DNA of 36,807 nucleotides from an archaeon (GCA_016550425.1 JABXGS010000121.1:1-36807), one strand, 5' to 3'; numbered from the stretch's first letter, positions 8,317-15,812 are shown. Numbers and translations are program-made. Notes: generated by a model not told the origin, from the letters alone.

Positions 8317-8871
8317 ATGACAAATAACCCACAGGTTCTCGGGATTAGTGGAAGCCCCCGTCGGAATGGAAACACCGAAACCCTAGTCCAAGAAATTCTT
8401 TCAAGTGCCGAACAGGCTGGCGCATCTACTGCATTGGTGATATTAGATGAGTTAGATATTCAACCATGTAAGGGATGTTTTGCCTGTTCAAAGACCCACG
8501 AATGTATGCAGCAAGATGACATGAATAACGTCGCGAAAAAAATGCAACAGAGTGTGGTGTGGGTGTTAGGCACACCCATTTATTGGTGGGGTCCTTCAGC
8601 GCAATTCAAGGCATTCTTGGATCGTTGGGTCAGCATTTCTCGAGCGACTTTCCGCGGGAAAAAGGTCATTTTGGCCATTCCCATGGGAGGTGGTTCTGAG
8701 AGCTATGCTCAACATACGCTAGCTATGTTCGAAGACATTTTCAGTTATTTGAACATGAAACACATCGCTACGGTTCTTGCGCCTGGCTCGGATCGACGTG
8801 ATGCAGTTCGAAATTCACCGCAGATACTTGAGCGCGCTAGACAGATCGGAAAAGATTTGGTCAATAGTTAA
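8317..8871 (+). CDS. Iron-sulfur flavoprotein (NADPH-dependent FMN reductase fold)
   Basis: 184 residues from the ATG at 8317, preceded by GGGAG; the open frame runs further upstream but overlaps the previous gene. The FMN-binding loop is GISGSPRRNGNTETLV (about 9-24). The four-cysteine iron-sulfur motif CKGCFACSKTHEC uses C51, C54, C57 and C63, as in archaeal iron-sulfur flavoproteins (Isf). The second flavin motif GTPIYWWGPSAQFKAFLDRW is intact. Such proteins carry electrons between ferredoxin-like donors and oxygen, peroxide or other acceptors. Here it is co-transcribed with the ATC-hydrolase-like gene, so it may supply electrons or respond to thiol or oxidative stress; that link is inference. 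Confidence 0.9.
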   Translation: MTNNPQVLGISGSPRRNGNTETLVQEILSSAEQAGASTALVILDELDIQPCKGCFACSKTHECMQQDDMNNVAKKMQQSVVWVLGTPIYWWGPSAQFKAFLDRWVSISRATFRGKKVILAIPMGGGSESYAQHTLAMFEDIFSYLNMKHIATVLAPGSDRRDAVRNSPQILERARQIGKDLVNS

Positions 8872-8967
8872 TCATGATGTCAACGCGAGAGAAGTGCTTA
8901 CTATGAAAGTATATTTTAATACGAATATCATGAATAGCCACTCACAGCGAGTTGGAGATTTGCAAGG

Positions 8968-9477
8968 ATGCCTATAAAGTTCGAGTTAGGATGTGAGCCA
9001 AATGAGTTTAGCCAGTATTACGCAGAAGTGCTAGAAAAAGCTGAAAATCGAAAAATCGGATTGAGGCTTTTCAAACAGAATCCCGACCAACTCATCATCT
9101 GGCGAGAAGACGCTGTAATCGTCGGTCATGCCCTGTGGCACAAAGCATCGACGGACGAACATCGAAAAGGTGACTCCCGAAATCCTGATGATCAAGCGAT
9201 GCTGCGAAAACTCTTTGGAGGAAAAATAGAGTTGGTAGAACTCCACGAAGTATGGCTAAAACAGACCCACCGCGGAAAGGGATACGGCTCGGAGTTCTTC
9301 AAATTCTTTGAAATACTCATGCGAACAAGGGGACACACCGAAATTGCATACTATGCTTATAATCCTGTAGCCCTAGCGATTTGTCGGAAACGGGGTTATC
9401 AAGAGGGATGTTGCCTAGAACAACCAGGGTTTGAGGGAAACGTCGAACGAACGTACGTCTTTCGAATCTCCCTTTGA
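8968..9477 (+). CDS. GNAT-family N-acetyltransferase
   Basis: 169 residues. The acetyl-CoA pyrophosphate loop reads THRGKGYGSEFFKFFE (about 99-114), the R/QxxGxG/A motif A of GNAT enzymes, preceded by the beta-4 strand VELHEVWLKQ. The usual C-terminal YNPVALAICRKRGYQE block follows, matching N..A...YEK.GF in the family. The acceptor substrate is unknown. A GGAG lies about ten bases before the ATG. A TATA-like run (TATATTTTAATA) sits near 8910-8921, so it probably has its own promoter rather than being read with the flavoprotein gene. Confidence 0.85.
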   Translation: MPIKFELGCEPNEFSQYYAEVLEKAENRKIGLRLFKQNPDQLIIWREDAVIVGHALWHKASTDEHRKGDSRNPDDQAMLRKLFGGKIELVELHEVWLKQTHRGKGYGSEFFKFFEILMRTRGHTEIAYYAYNPVALAICRKRGYQEGCCLEQPGFEGNVERTYVFRISL

Positions 9478-9558
9478 GTGGAAATGGAACCCATTGTTGT
9501 TCAGTGTTATTAGTTCTTACGTTCAAATATTAGGAAACAAATAAAAGGGATAACTGCA

Positions 9559-9576
9559 CCCAGCTCAGCTGCTGGG
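9559..9576 (+). promoter_or_regulatory. GC-rich inverted repeat before the HTH-GyrI regulator
   Basis: CCCAGC-tcagct-GCTGGG, perfect six-base arms with a nested CAGCT-c-AGCTG palindrome, ends nine bases before the ATG at 9586. Its position fits an autoregulatory operator or a translation-blocking hairpin, and no conventional ribosome site is visible there. Confidence 0.4.
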
Positions 9577-9585
9577 ATCATTCTC

Positions 9586-10470
9586 ATGAACACTATGGAT
9601 ACTGAAACAGCCTGGAACGTGACTGGAAAACTAGGAAAAGACCTGGTCATTGTGCTGGGAGCCCTCGCAAATAAGAAGCGGTTACGTGCATTATCCGCGT
9701 TACTCATTCGTCCTCGATTGTTTAGTGAGTTACGTGAAATCACGGATTTAGGAAAAACCGCGTTATCCCATCACCTGGCATTACTTGTGAAAGCAGATGT
9801 GATTAAGCAAACCGGACGAGGGCAGTATGAAATAACCCCCGATGGCCAGGCATTACTCACGGCGATTAGTTCCACGTATCTGGAATCTGACCGATACGAA
9901 ACGCTGCAATCGACACGGACAAAGCGGTACATCGAGAAGATCTATGCGTTACGTAAAGAGAAGGAGATTGAAGATTTGTTTGTACAAGTAGTAGAGCTCG
10001 AACCCATGCGTGTAGCTAGCGTTCGAGCGTTTAGTGCATCACCAGAAGTTGATGCCTGGAAAATAATGCAAGCTTGGGCAGCACCTCAAGGATTGCTGGA
10101 CGATTATAACAAACACCCAGTCTTTGGATTCAATAACCCGAATCCTTCTCCAGGACAAAAGGAGTATGGATACGAGTTCTGGATTCGAATGGGTTCCCTA
10201 TTCAAGGGCGAAGGGGAAATAGAAGCCAAGGACTATGAGGGGGGCTTATTCGCTGTAACTACGTGTAAACCTTGGGAAGAAATGCAATCCGACTTTGGAA
10301 AGAAACATGGATATTTAGAATCTTGGAAGAAGCTCGTCGACTGGGTGATTCTCAGTGAGAAATACGAGAATGATGAATCACGTCAGTGTCTAGAAAAACC
10401 CCACGATCAAGATGTCCCCTTCAAGGAACTGGTGCTGGACCTATATCAACCGATAAAAGAAATTCAGTAG
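9586..10470 (+). CDS. ArsR-like HTH regulator fused to a GyrI-like ligand-binding domain
   Basis: 294 residues. Residues about 20-90 form a winged helix of ArsR type: VLGALANKKRLRALSALLI, then the recognition helix region LGKTALSHHLALLVKADVI and the wing QTGRGQYEITPDGQALL. Residues about 135-294 are a GyrI-like/AraC effector-binding domain, beginning with VELEPMRVASVRAFSASPE and containing KHPVFGFNNPNPSPG and EYGYEFWIRMG. Such proteins usually sense a small hydrophobic or cationic ligand and switch a promoter; some GyrI-like domains instead hydrolyse cyclopropane-bearing DNA alkylators. The following gene is a stand-alone paralogue of this ligand domain. The GC-rich palindrome just upstream is a likely own operator. 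Confidence 0.85.
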   Translation: MNTMDTETAWNVTGKLGKDLVIVLGALANKKRLRALSALLIRPRLFSELREITDLGKTALSHHLALLVKADVIKQTGRGQYEITPDGQALLTAISSTYLESDRYETLQSTRTKRYIEKIYALRKEKEIEDLFVQVVELEPMRVASVRAFSASPEVDAWKIMQAWAAPQGLLDDYNKHPVFGFNNPNPSPGQKEYGYEFWIRMGSLFKGEGEIEAKDYEGGLFAVTTCKPWEEMQSDFGKKHGYLESWKKLVDWVILSEKYENDESRQCLEKPHDQDVPFKELVLDLYQPIKEIQ

Positions 10471-10504
10471 TCTTCTGGACGTGTTTGAAAGGAATGTGAA
10501 AAAG

Positions 10505-10993
10505 ATGGATGAAAAAGACATTCGTATTGTAACACTTCCCCCGATGCGGGTAGCAAGTGTAGTCGTTATCAGCGAAACACCCGAAATCCAAGCTTGGGCA
10601 AAAATGAGAGCTTGGGCAGAAGAGAAAGGTCTGCTAGGAGATTTAGAAAAACACCCTGTCTTCGGGTTTAATGAACCGCCTCCACAACAAGGAAAACGCG
10701 AGTATGGCTATATGTTCTGGATTCGTGTGGGTGATGACATCGAGTCAGATGAAGTAGTCGAAGTAAAAGAAGTTGAAGGCGGCGTGTATGCTGTAACGAC
10801 TTGTGTGTTGAAAGAGGAATTAGAATCTGAATTCTTCAAAGAACGAGGAATTCTCGAATCCTGGTGGCGCTTAGGGCAATGGGCAAAGGAACAGGGGTAC
10901 AAATATCGAGCTCACCCCGGTCTTGAGAAACCTCATGATCCGGATGCAGGTGCCGATCTAGTTATGGACTTTTACTATCCGATTACAAAGTAG
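10505..10993 (+). CDS. Stand-alone GyrI-like domain protein
   Basis: 162 residues, clearly paralogous to the ligand domain of the preceding regulator: both contain a MRVAS-V strand, xPE(I/V)xAWxxMxAWA, GLLxDxxKHPVFGFN, EYGYxFWIRxG, GGxxAVTTC, LESWxxLxxW and LEKPHD. It has no DNA-binding domain. The family binds small molecules, and some stand-alone members are reported hydrolases of cyclopropanoid DNA-alkylating compounds; whether this one has activity is unknown. The gene starts 34 bases after the regulator's stop, so both are probably one transcript. I chose the ATG at 10505, with AGGA about ten bases upstream; a GTG at 10481 would add eight residues. Confidence 0.8.
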   Translation: MDEKDIRIVTLPPMRVASVVVISETPEIQAWAKMRAWAEEKGLLGDLEKHPVFGFNEPPPQQGKREYGYMFWIRVGDDIESDEVVEVKEVEGGVYAVTTCVLKEELESEFFKERGILESWWRLGQWAKEQGYKYRAHPGLEKPHDPDAGADLVMDFYYPITK

Positions 10994-11041
10994 AGGATTT
11001 TCGCAGATGAGAAACGAGGTTAGAACGGAGGTATTTGCAGG

Positions 11042-11587
11042 ATGGTGAAAGTAGATTTGACACAGCTGCAATTTCTTGAAGCGACTGAAAAGGATATTCC
11101 GGTAATGACTGAGGTGATGACACGCAGCTTTGATGATGATTCACAACGGTTCCGTGGAGAGCCTGAAGGTGGCCCTGATGGATACAATGATGGGCGGTTC
11201 TTTCAACAGTGGATGCAGACTGGAAAGTGCTGGAAAATTCAGCTAGGAGAACAAGTTATCGGTGTGTTCCTCATCTTCATGGATTACCCAGAGAAAGGGT
11301 CGAATGTTCTCGGAACGATTTTCCTTGATCCGGAGTTTCAGAATCAGGGCATTGGTTCATATGTGATGGATTATGTGCACCGGACTTTCGCAGCAAAGCG
11401 TTGGATCTTAGATACTCCGGAATGGCATACACGAAATCATCACTTCTATGAGAAACTGGGTTACCGGAAAGTTGGTGAACAAGAAGAAGTACATGCGGGG
11501 TTCACGCTTCGGATTTATCAGAAGGACATGGAGCGGGCTGTTTCTGGTGGTGGGATACAGTGCTTCTTCAGATGCATCGCGATTTAA
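11042..11587 (+). CDS. GNAT-family N-acetyltransferase
   Basis: 181 residues. The core runs from LQFLEATEKDIPVMTEVMTR (beta-1/alpha-1) to the acetyl-CoA loop IFLDPEFQNQGIGSYVMDYV (about 98-117, QxxGIG motif A) and the C-terminal HTRNHHFYEKLGYRKVGEQE block. GGAGGT at about 11027 is followed by the ATG nine bases later, a strong start. The last 17 residues (SGGGIQCFFRCIAI) look unlike the family and may be an extension past a lost stop. It follows the two GyrI-like genes in the same direction with 48 bases between, and a good hairpin-plus-T-run terminator follows, so it probably closes this operon. Substrate unknown. Confidence 0.85.
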   Translation: MVKVDLTQLQFLEATEKDIPVMTEVMTRSFDDDSQRFRGEPEGGPDGYNDGRFFQQWMQTGKCWKIQLGEQVIGVFLIFMDYPEKGSNVLGTIFLDPEFQNQGIGSYVMDYVHRTFAAKRWILDTPEWHTRNHHFYEKLGYRKVGEQEEVHAGFTLRIYQKDMERAVSGGGIQCFFRCIAI

Positions 11588-11606
11588 TCGGTTCAATTGG
11601 TGGCTA

Positions 11607-11664
11607 GACTCCCTCATTATATAATAGGGCCTGATACTATTGGAGGGAGTCATTCTCTTTTTCC
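11607..11664 (+). terminator. Hairpin and T-run terminator after the GNAT gene
   Basis: GACTCCCTC at 11607-11615 pairs perfectly with GAGGGAGTC at 11643-11651, and a nested AATAG/CTATT pair (11623-11627 with 11637-11641) shortens the loop. A T-rich run (ATTCTCTTTTTCC) follows directly. It sits 20 bases after the GNAT stop and would insulate the operon from the decayed gene at 11678. Confidence 0.55.
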
Positions 11665-11677
11665 TGGGTGATTTGTA

Positions 11678-11820
11678 ATGAGCGAGGTTGTCTCGAAATG
11701 TGGTATGAAATGTGCGAGATGTCCTTGGTCTCCTATCACGCTGTGTGTGGATCGAATTGCACTGATTGTCCCATGCGTGAGCAGTTTGATTGCCCTGGTT
11801 GTCCTGTAGTTGTAAGATAA
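11678..11820 (+). pseudogene. Frameshifted remnant of a DUF3795-like cysteine-rich protein
   Basis: From an ATG at 11678, seven bases after GGGTGA, the first frame reads MSEVVSKCGMKCARCPWSP and then degenerates, stopping at 11809. A second frame, open from ATG 11698 to 11820, carries HAVCGSNCTDCPMREQFDCP and then GCPVVVR. Both contain the CGxxCxxCP signature and the second also the DCPGC motif seen at the start of DUF3795 family proteins, which normally run well past 100 residues. So this is probably a gene cut short by deletion and shifted in frame. A real short cysteine-rich peptide of about 40 residues in the second frame is the alternative. It ends two bases before the end of the convergent BtrH-like gene. 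Confidence 0.5.
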
Positions 11821-11822
11821 TT

Positions 11823-13157
11823 TCACTTCATTGCTTGCCGTAACGCGTGTAGCGCTGTTGTTTCGGCCTCATAGACTTCATGAAATCGAGCACCCAATTC
11901 TTCAAAGAGAGTGGTGAGTTCACGATGAGTAAGTGGGAGTTCTTCTGAGAATTCGCTTCGAATACTTTGAAGATCCTTACTGAGAGCAGCAAGGATGGTT
12001 GATTTTGTGTCCCCATGGACTTTGAAGGTGTTGTGCCAGTTAAGGGCTGTTTGTCTTGCGTGGAGGAGTTCTGGAATATCGTCGTTGAGGGCTGTTGTTC
12101 CGATTTCGTCCCACATGATTCCTATATCTGAAAATCTGTGCGCGATAGGTTTGAGGTTGGGTTTCTTCAGAATTTCGCTTGCTTCTTCTAGGAAATCTGC
12201 GTATGATGATCGGAGGGCTCCACCATCACTGTTGTGAAAGGCGATTTGGGCATGAATACGAGTAAGTGTGTCGAAGAGCTGCCAGGGTTCGCTGAAAAGT
12301 GTCAACCACCCGGTTTTTTCTGAGAAGTTACTAATGCTGTTTGCTATTGCGTGCCAGGCTTTTGTTCGGAGATGAGCTCCAGAAATGACGGTTTTGTCGT
12401 GGAGTAAACTTTTGACACAGTCAGTGATTCCCTGTCGAATTGCTTTCTTTAAATCAGGGGCGGATTTTGGCGGACTAAGGGAAAATGCTGCGTTTTTCCA
12501 GCCTTTGATAATGCTTCGGGAGTCAGTAAGTTGCTGGACACTGATAGTTACGGGTTGGTTGCTGTAATCGGAGAGATATACTTGTTTGGTGTCCTCGTTA
12601 ATGCCATATACTGTTGCCAGATGTCCTGAAATCCACGGATAGGGGAGGGAATAGTAGGGGAGGAATAAGACGAACTCGTCATAGAGCAGTTGGGGAAACA
12701 GCTTTGGATTTGCGTGATATCTGTCACTAACTACTTGGCGAGAGTAGATACTCTGCCAAATAGATAATTGGACAATTATTGGATTACCTGCCATGAGGGA
12801 GTCGAAGAGAAATTGGTCAGCGCGTTCTCGACTTGCTGTTTCTTTGACAGTTAATTGAGCTCCGATGCGTTTTGCGATTTTTTGGATGAAGGTTTCTTCT
12901 TTTTTCTCAATATAGTTTTTCACATGATGGAAGCGGAGATAGAGTTTGTTTTTACGGGGACGGGTGGGATCAATGCCCATGAAGGCCCAGGTGGCATATT
13001 CAGCGCCTAACCCACCTCCAATTCCCATAAGCAGGGCTTCGGTATATGCCTCTTTGCTATGGGGCGCAACAATACCATGGTAGTCCAGAATATTACGAAG
13101 GGCACCAGCTACTCTTTCTGTTGCCCCAAAATGAGAATAATCCTCAATAAGTACCAT
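11823..13157 (-). CDS. BtrH_N/DUF4872-like protein lacking the usual active-site Cys
   Basis: 444 residues. The N-terminal 340 or so residues follow the BtrH_N plus DUF4872 layout: ALRNILDYHGIVAPHSKEAY then LLMGIGGGLGAEY, the IVQLSIWQ strand, and WISGHLATVYGINEDTKQVY with a conserved His. BtrH from butirosin synthesis transfers an acyl side chain; relatives are papain-like in fold. Here the HC pair expected just before the ALRN block reads Glu14-Arg15, and the only cysteine in the protein is much later, in the helical part. The catalytic nucleophile therefore appears lost or replaced. A long helical C-terminal part (about 250-444) follows. It starts seven bases after the methyltransferase gene, so the two form an operon. 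Confidence 0.75.
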   Translation of the reverse strand: MVLIEDYSHFGATERVAGALRNILDYHGIVAPHSKEAYTEALLMGIGGGLGAEYATWAFMGIDPTRPRKNKLYLRFHHVKNYIEKKEETFIQKIAKRIGAQLTVKETASRERADQFLFDSLMAGNPIIVQLSIWQSIYSRQVVSDRYHANPKLFPQLLYDEFVLFLPYYSLPYPWISGHLATVYGINEDTKQVYLSDYSNQPVTISVQQLTDSRSIIKGWKNAAFSLSPPKSAPDLKKAIRQGITDCVKSLLHDKTVISGAHLRTKAWHAIANSISNFSEKTGWLTLFSEPWQLFDTLTRIHAQIAFHNSDGGALRSSYADFLEEASEILKKPNLKPIAHRFSDIGIMWDEIGTTALNDDIPELLHARQTALNWHNTFKVHGDTKSTILAALSKDLQSIRSEFSEELPLTHRELTTLFEELGARFHEVYEAETTALHALRQAMK

Positions 13158-13164
13158 TCTCTGG

Positions 13165-13923
13165 CTACTCCGTGGTTATTTGCTTTGATTTTGCCTTGAT
13201 GAGCATCACGTGGTGAAATCCCTTCTCTTCAAGGTCCATGTGAATTTTCCAACCTGTGTGTTGCACAGTGTCTTGGAATTCTTGGCGAGTAGGGAGCCAG
13301 ATGGTGAACCAGGATCCAACATAACCCTGGTATCGGAAGCGAATGGTGATTTCGCCTTTGCGGCGTCCTGCGGCGAGATTTCGCTTATGAAAGGAAAGGT
13401 GGAATGGATTCGTCGTTTTTGACACATCAGCATATGACAAGAGTATTCTAGCGTTAGGTGTACCAAGCTGGTATAGATTTTGGAGTAACTTAATGGTATT
13501 GACAGGATCTCCACAGATACCAAAATTATTGAACAGAAGCAAGAAGGTGGTAAACTTCTGCTTGAAGGAAGGTAAATTACAGGCTGATCCTAGCACGATT
13601 CTTTTCAATCCACGCTTTTTGCACACGTAGACAGCGCCTTCGGAAAAGTCCAATCCAACGACCTCTAATCCTTGGTTTTGGAGATGGAGCGCATGACGAC
13701 CAGCACCACACCCAATATCGAGAATCGATGACTTAGCGTGTTCAAGAAGCGCTCGTTCGTTTGCTGACCAATCATCCCATGAGCCAAAATACCTCTGAGT
13801 ATTTGCGCAGTCGATATAGCCATCGTTTCGTTCTATGGAATGGTATAATTGCTCATTGGATTCGAGTTGCTGTTTGAGAATCAAGCCAAACAGATCGGGT
13901 GTTTCGGTAATATAAACTGGCAT
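13165..13923 (-). CDS. Class I SAM-dependent methyltransferase
   Basis: 252 residues. SAM motif I is ILDIGCGAGRHALHLQNQG (about 67-85), the acidic loop is VVGLDFSEGAV, and motif post-II/IV is FTTFLLLFNNFGICGDP. The C-terminal strand region (GSWFTIWLPTRQEFQDTVQH, then GFHHVMLIKA) completes the fold. The N-terminal 60 residues contain a helical cap with SWDDWSANERALLEHA. The acceptor is not evident. It is the first gene of a two-gene operon with the BtrH-like protein, so the methyl acceptor may be the substrate or product of that protein; that is inference from spacing alone. Start at ATG 13923; nothing odd in length. Confidence 0.87.
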   Translation of the reverse strand: MPVYITETPDLFGLILKQQLESNEQLYHSIERNDGYIDCANTQRYFGSWDDWSANERALLEHAKSSILDIGCGAGRHALHLQNQGLEVVGLDFSEGAVYVCKKRGLKRIVLGSACNLPSFKQKFTTFLLLFNNFGICGDPVNTIKLLQNLYQLGTPNARILLSYADVSKTTNPFHLSFHKRNLAAGRRKGEITIRFRYQGYVGSWFTIWLPTRQEFQDTVQHTGWKIHMDLEEKGFHHVMLIKAKSKQITTE

Positions 13924-14074
13924 TTAGTCACCTTCCAGCTGATGTAGACGATGGTGTGTTATCTATTACATAAGCCAAGTGATTAGAGGTTTATATTCAC
14001 AAACCCTGTATGCTTTAATATCCAGCTATAAGTATGAGTCTCAGGACCAAAACTGTGCTGAGAATTGGGATGAA

Positions 14075-14527
14075 ATGTTAATGATCGAAAATGAGCCTCA
14101 TCAACGTATGTTTGATAGAACTCGTAAACTAACAGAAGCTGAAATTCAGTCCTTCATTGAGGATTCTGATGCTGTAAAGGCATGGAATCACCTCAATGCG
14201 TATCTCAGCTCAAATTATGAACTAAATAGAGAGATCTTGTATTACGGAGACAAATATGGGTGGCTGGTTCGATATCGGAAGACTAAACGGACACTTGTTT
14301 CCATCTTCCCTGAAAAACTAAGTTTCAGCTTTCTCATCGTTTTTGGGAAGCAGGAGATTGGTAAGTTCATTACCAGCCAATCCGAGTTCCAGCCGTCCAT
14401 CGTTGAGGTATTTAAAAACACAAAGAAGCTACATGATGGAAAGTGGATATGGATTCGCGTCGTCGATGACTCGATTTTAGAAGACTTGAAGAAGCTTATT
14501 GCAATCAAGCGTAGCCCAAAGAAATAA
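14075..14527 (+). CDS. DUF3788-family protein
   Basis: 150 residues from the ATG at 14075. The family pattern is visible: MLMIENEPHQRMFDR, then an AWNHLNAYLSSNYELNREIL helix, the core YYGDKYGWLVRYRKTKRTLV strand pair, and FPEKLSFSFLIVFGKQEI. DUF3788 proteins have no known function. The open frame begins at a GTG at 13979, but the extra 32 residues do not look like the family. The internal start gives the family's usual length and has GGGATGAA before it, so I prefer it. It is divergent from the methyltransferase gene at 13923 and convergent with the PH-like gene, separated from the latter by a strong two-way terminator. Confidence 0.8.
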   Translation: MLMIENEPHQRMFDRTRKLTEAEIQSFIEDSDAVKAWNHLNAYLSSNYELNREILYYGDKYGWLVRYRKTKRTLVSIFPEKLSFSFLIVFGKQEIGKFITSQSEFQPSIVEVFKNTKKLHDGKWIWIRVVDDSILEDLKKLIAIKRSPKK

Positions 14528-14542
14528 GATAGATAGGTTATC

Positions 14543-14586
14543 AAAAAAATAAGATTTAGAGGCTAGAAGGAAGCCTTCTAGGCCTC
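14543..14586. terminator. Two-way hairpin terminator between convergent genes
   Basis: GAGGCTAGAAGG (14559-14570), loop aag, then CCTTCTAGGCCTC (14574-14586): a near-perfect 12-13 base stem with one bulged C. An A7 run at 14543-14549 reads as T7 after the hairpin on the minus strand. It lies between the stops of the DUF3788 gene (14527) and the PH-like gene (14603) and looks like a classical intrinsic terminator for the latter. Confidence 0.65.
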
Positions 14587-14602
14587 TTCCTGGATGATGT
14601 AG

Positions 14603-15049
14603 TTATTTGTTCTGCTTATAGAGACCTTCAACGAAGGGTCCGAAGCCTTTCTTGCGGCCTTCGAAATCTTTCTTCTCTTCGCCTTGGTCTTTGCACCGTT
14701 CACACTTGAAGAACCATTCCAGTTTCTTTTTGGGATTGTCTGGCATGGTGTGTTTGACTTGGATTTTGTCTTTGTAGTTACCGAACTTTTCGATGTTTTC
14801 CCAGGGAATGAACCCTGCGAGCGCGCCGGCAGCCATGGATACTAATGTGACGTCAAAGAGACCGGATTTCGCAGCGTGAAAGGCGATGCCTTGATCAGTG
14901 ACCGCGACAGAACCGGATTTCTTGTGGGCACCCATTCCTCGCTTGAGTACTTCAGCACGGGTAGTATATAGAATGGTTGCGCCGGCTGGGATGAGTTGCT
15001 GGAATCCAGGATCCAGTTGGTCTAAAGGAATGTAAAGATGTTCAGACAT
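14603..15049 (-). CDS. Small PH-like domain protein
   Basis: 148 residues. The first 100 residues resemble a bacterial PH-like or GRAM-like barrel: LIPAGATILYTTRAEVLKRG, then SGSVAVTDQGIAFHAAKSGL and the FIPWENIEKFGNYKDKIQVK strand pair. The tail contains WFFKCERCKDQGEEKKDFEG, a single CxxC pair, and ends with a basic helix. No enzyme motif is visible; binding of lipid or protein is the common guess for this fold. I chose the ATG at 15049 because GGGGAT lies six bases before it and a TATA box (CTTTAAATAG, 15081-15090) would start the transcript near 15059, after the alternative ATG at 15061. It is read from its own promoter, 94 bases after the SLOG gene in the same direction. Confidence 0.6.
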   Translation of the reverse strand: MSEHLYIPLDQLDPGFQQLIPAGATILYTTRAEVLKRGMGAHKKSGSVAVTDQGIAFHAAKSGLFDVTLVSMAAGALAGFIPWENIEKFGNYKDKIQVKHTMPDNPKKKLEWFFKCERCKDQGEEKKDFEGRKKGFGPFVEGLYKQNK

Positions 15050-15142
15050 CGATATCCCCATGAGGCACGAACCGATGATGCTATTTAAAGCGTGAGTTAA
15101 CAGGGTTGAAAGCTTTTCCGGGATTGCGCTTCGCTTAATGAC

Positions 15143-15667
15143 CTAGCCGTATTTTCGGATAGCCGGGTTGCCATATTTTTGACGGAGTTTTCGATAAAGA
15201 AATGGTTCATAGATTCGGTTCGGATTGAGAGGTCCTGAAGATTCATCATTCGAATAGGTTGAACACTCATAAAGAAATGTGGGTTTTGCTAGCCATTTGA
15301 GACGTTCAAGGTTCCCAGCGATTACACTGCTTTTGTTGACCCAAATTACAATTGCTGTATCACAGTCTTCAATCATGTTTCGTTCTCGTTCACGGAGATC
15401 ATCGCCATATTTGATATCAGACCAATCACCAGCATTATATCGTAGACTACGGGCATGACCAACGATTACATCTCGGTACTTTATTTTGTGAAGATAGTCT
15501 TGATAGAGGCGACAAGCGCCTTTCGCTTCGCCCACGATGATTGACATAGTGTGTTTGATGGCAGCATCAATTTGATGCTTTACCATCTGGGGAAGTTCAG
15601 GCCTCTCGAAGGCTTTGCTACCCATGAGGAGCAACTTCTTCCCTTTACCTAGCAGTATGCCTTCCAA
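15143..15667 (-). CDS. SLOG-superfamily (nucleotide-binding Rossmannoid) protein
   Basis: 174 residues starting at TTG, supported by GGTGA six bases upstream. The SLOG pattern is visible: a first strand KKLLLMGSKAFERPELPQM, the glycine loop IIVGEAKGACRLYQDYLHKI, and then RERERNMIEDCDTAIVIWVN followed by the closing strand WLAKPTFLYE. In the DprA/YspA/LOG-related SLOG superfamily, the GxAKGxx loop and the RNxxM helix bind nucleotides or nucleotide-linked ligands; stand-alone members are often sensors or effectors in conflict systems. No fused effector is present here. It is divergent from the tandem UvrA-like gene, 145 bases away, so the two could share regulation. Family assignment by pattern only. 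Confidence 0.6.
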   Translation of the reverse strand: MEGILLGKGKKLLLMGSKAFERPELPQMVKHQIDAAIKHTMSIIVGEAKGACRLYQDYLHKIKYRDVIVGHARSLRYNAGDWSDIKYGDDLRERERNMIEDCDTAIVIWVNKSSVIAGNLERLKWLAKPTFLYECSTYSNDESSGPLNPNRIYEPFLYRKLRQKYGNPAIRKYG

Positions 15668-15735
15668 GTCGATTCACCGTTCATGGAGCGTGAGTATTCG
15701 AAAAGTGAATTACTTTTAGTATTGTCTCTGTTTCG

Positions 15736-15743
15736 TTTTATAC
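15736..15743 (+). promoter_or_regulatory. TATA-like box of the tandem UvrA-like gene
   Basis: TTTTATAC about 70 bases before the ATG at 15813 would give a leader of about 45 bases. It is the best archaeal TATA candidate in the gap between the SLOG and UvrA-like genes. Confidence 0.35.
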
Positions 15744-15812
15744 ATTTAAGAAGACTCTTCGTGTAACTACAACAACTAAGAATAAGCTTTAGATAATTCT
15801 GGGACGATGTAG

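Noticed and set aside
13979..14074. GTG start adding 32 residues to the DUF3788 protein
   Set aside because: The extra residues do not fit the family and an internal ATG with GGGATGAA gives the usual length; not fully excluded.
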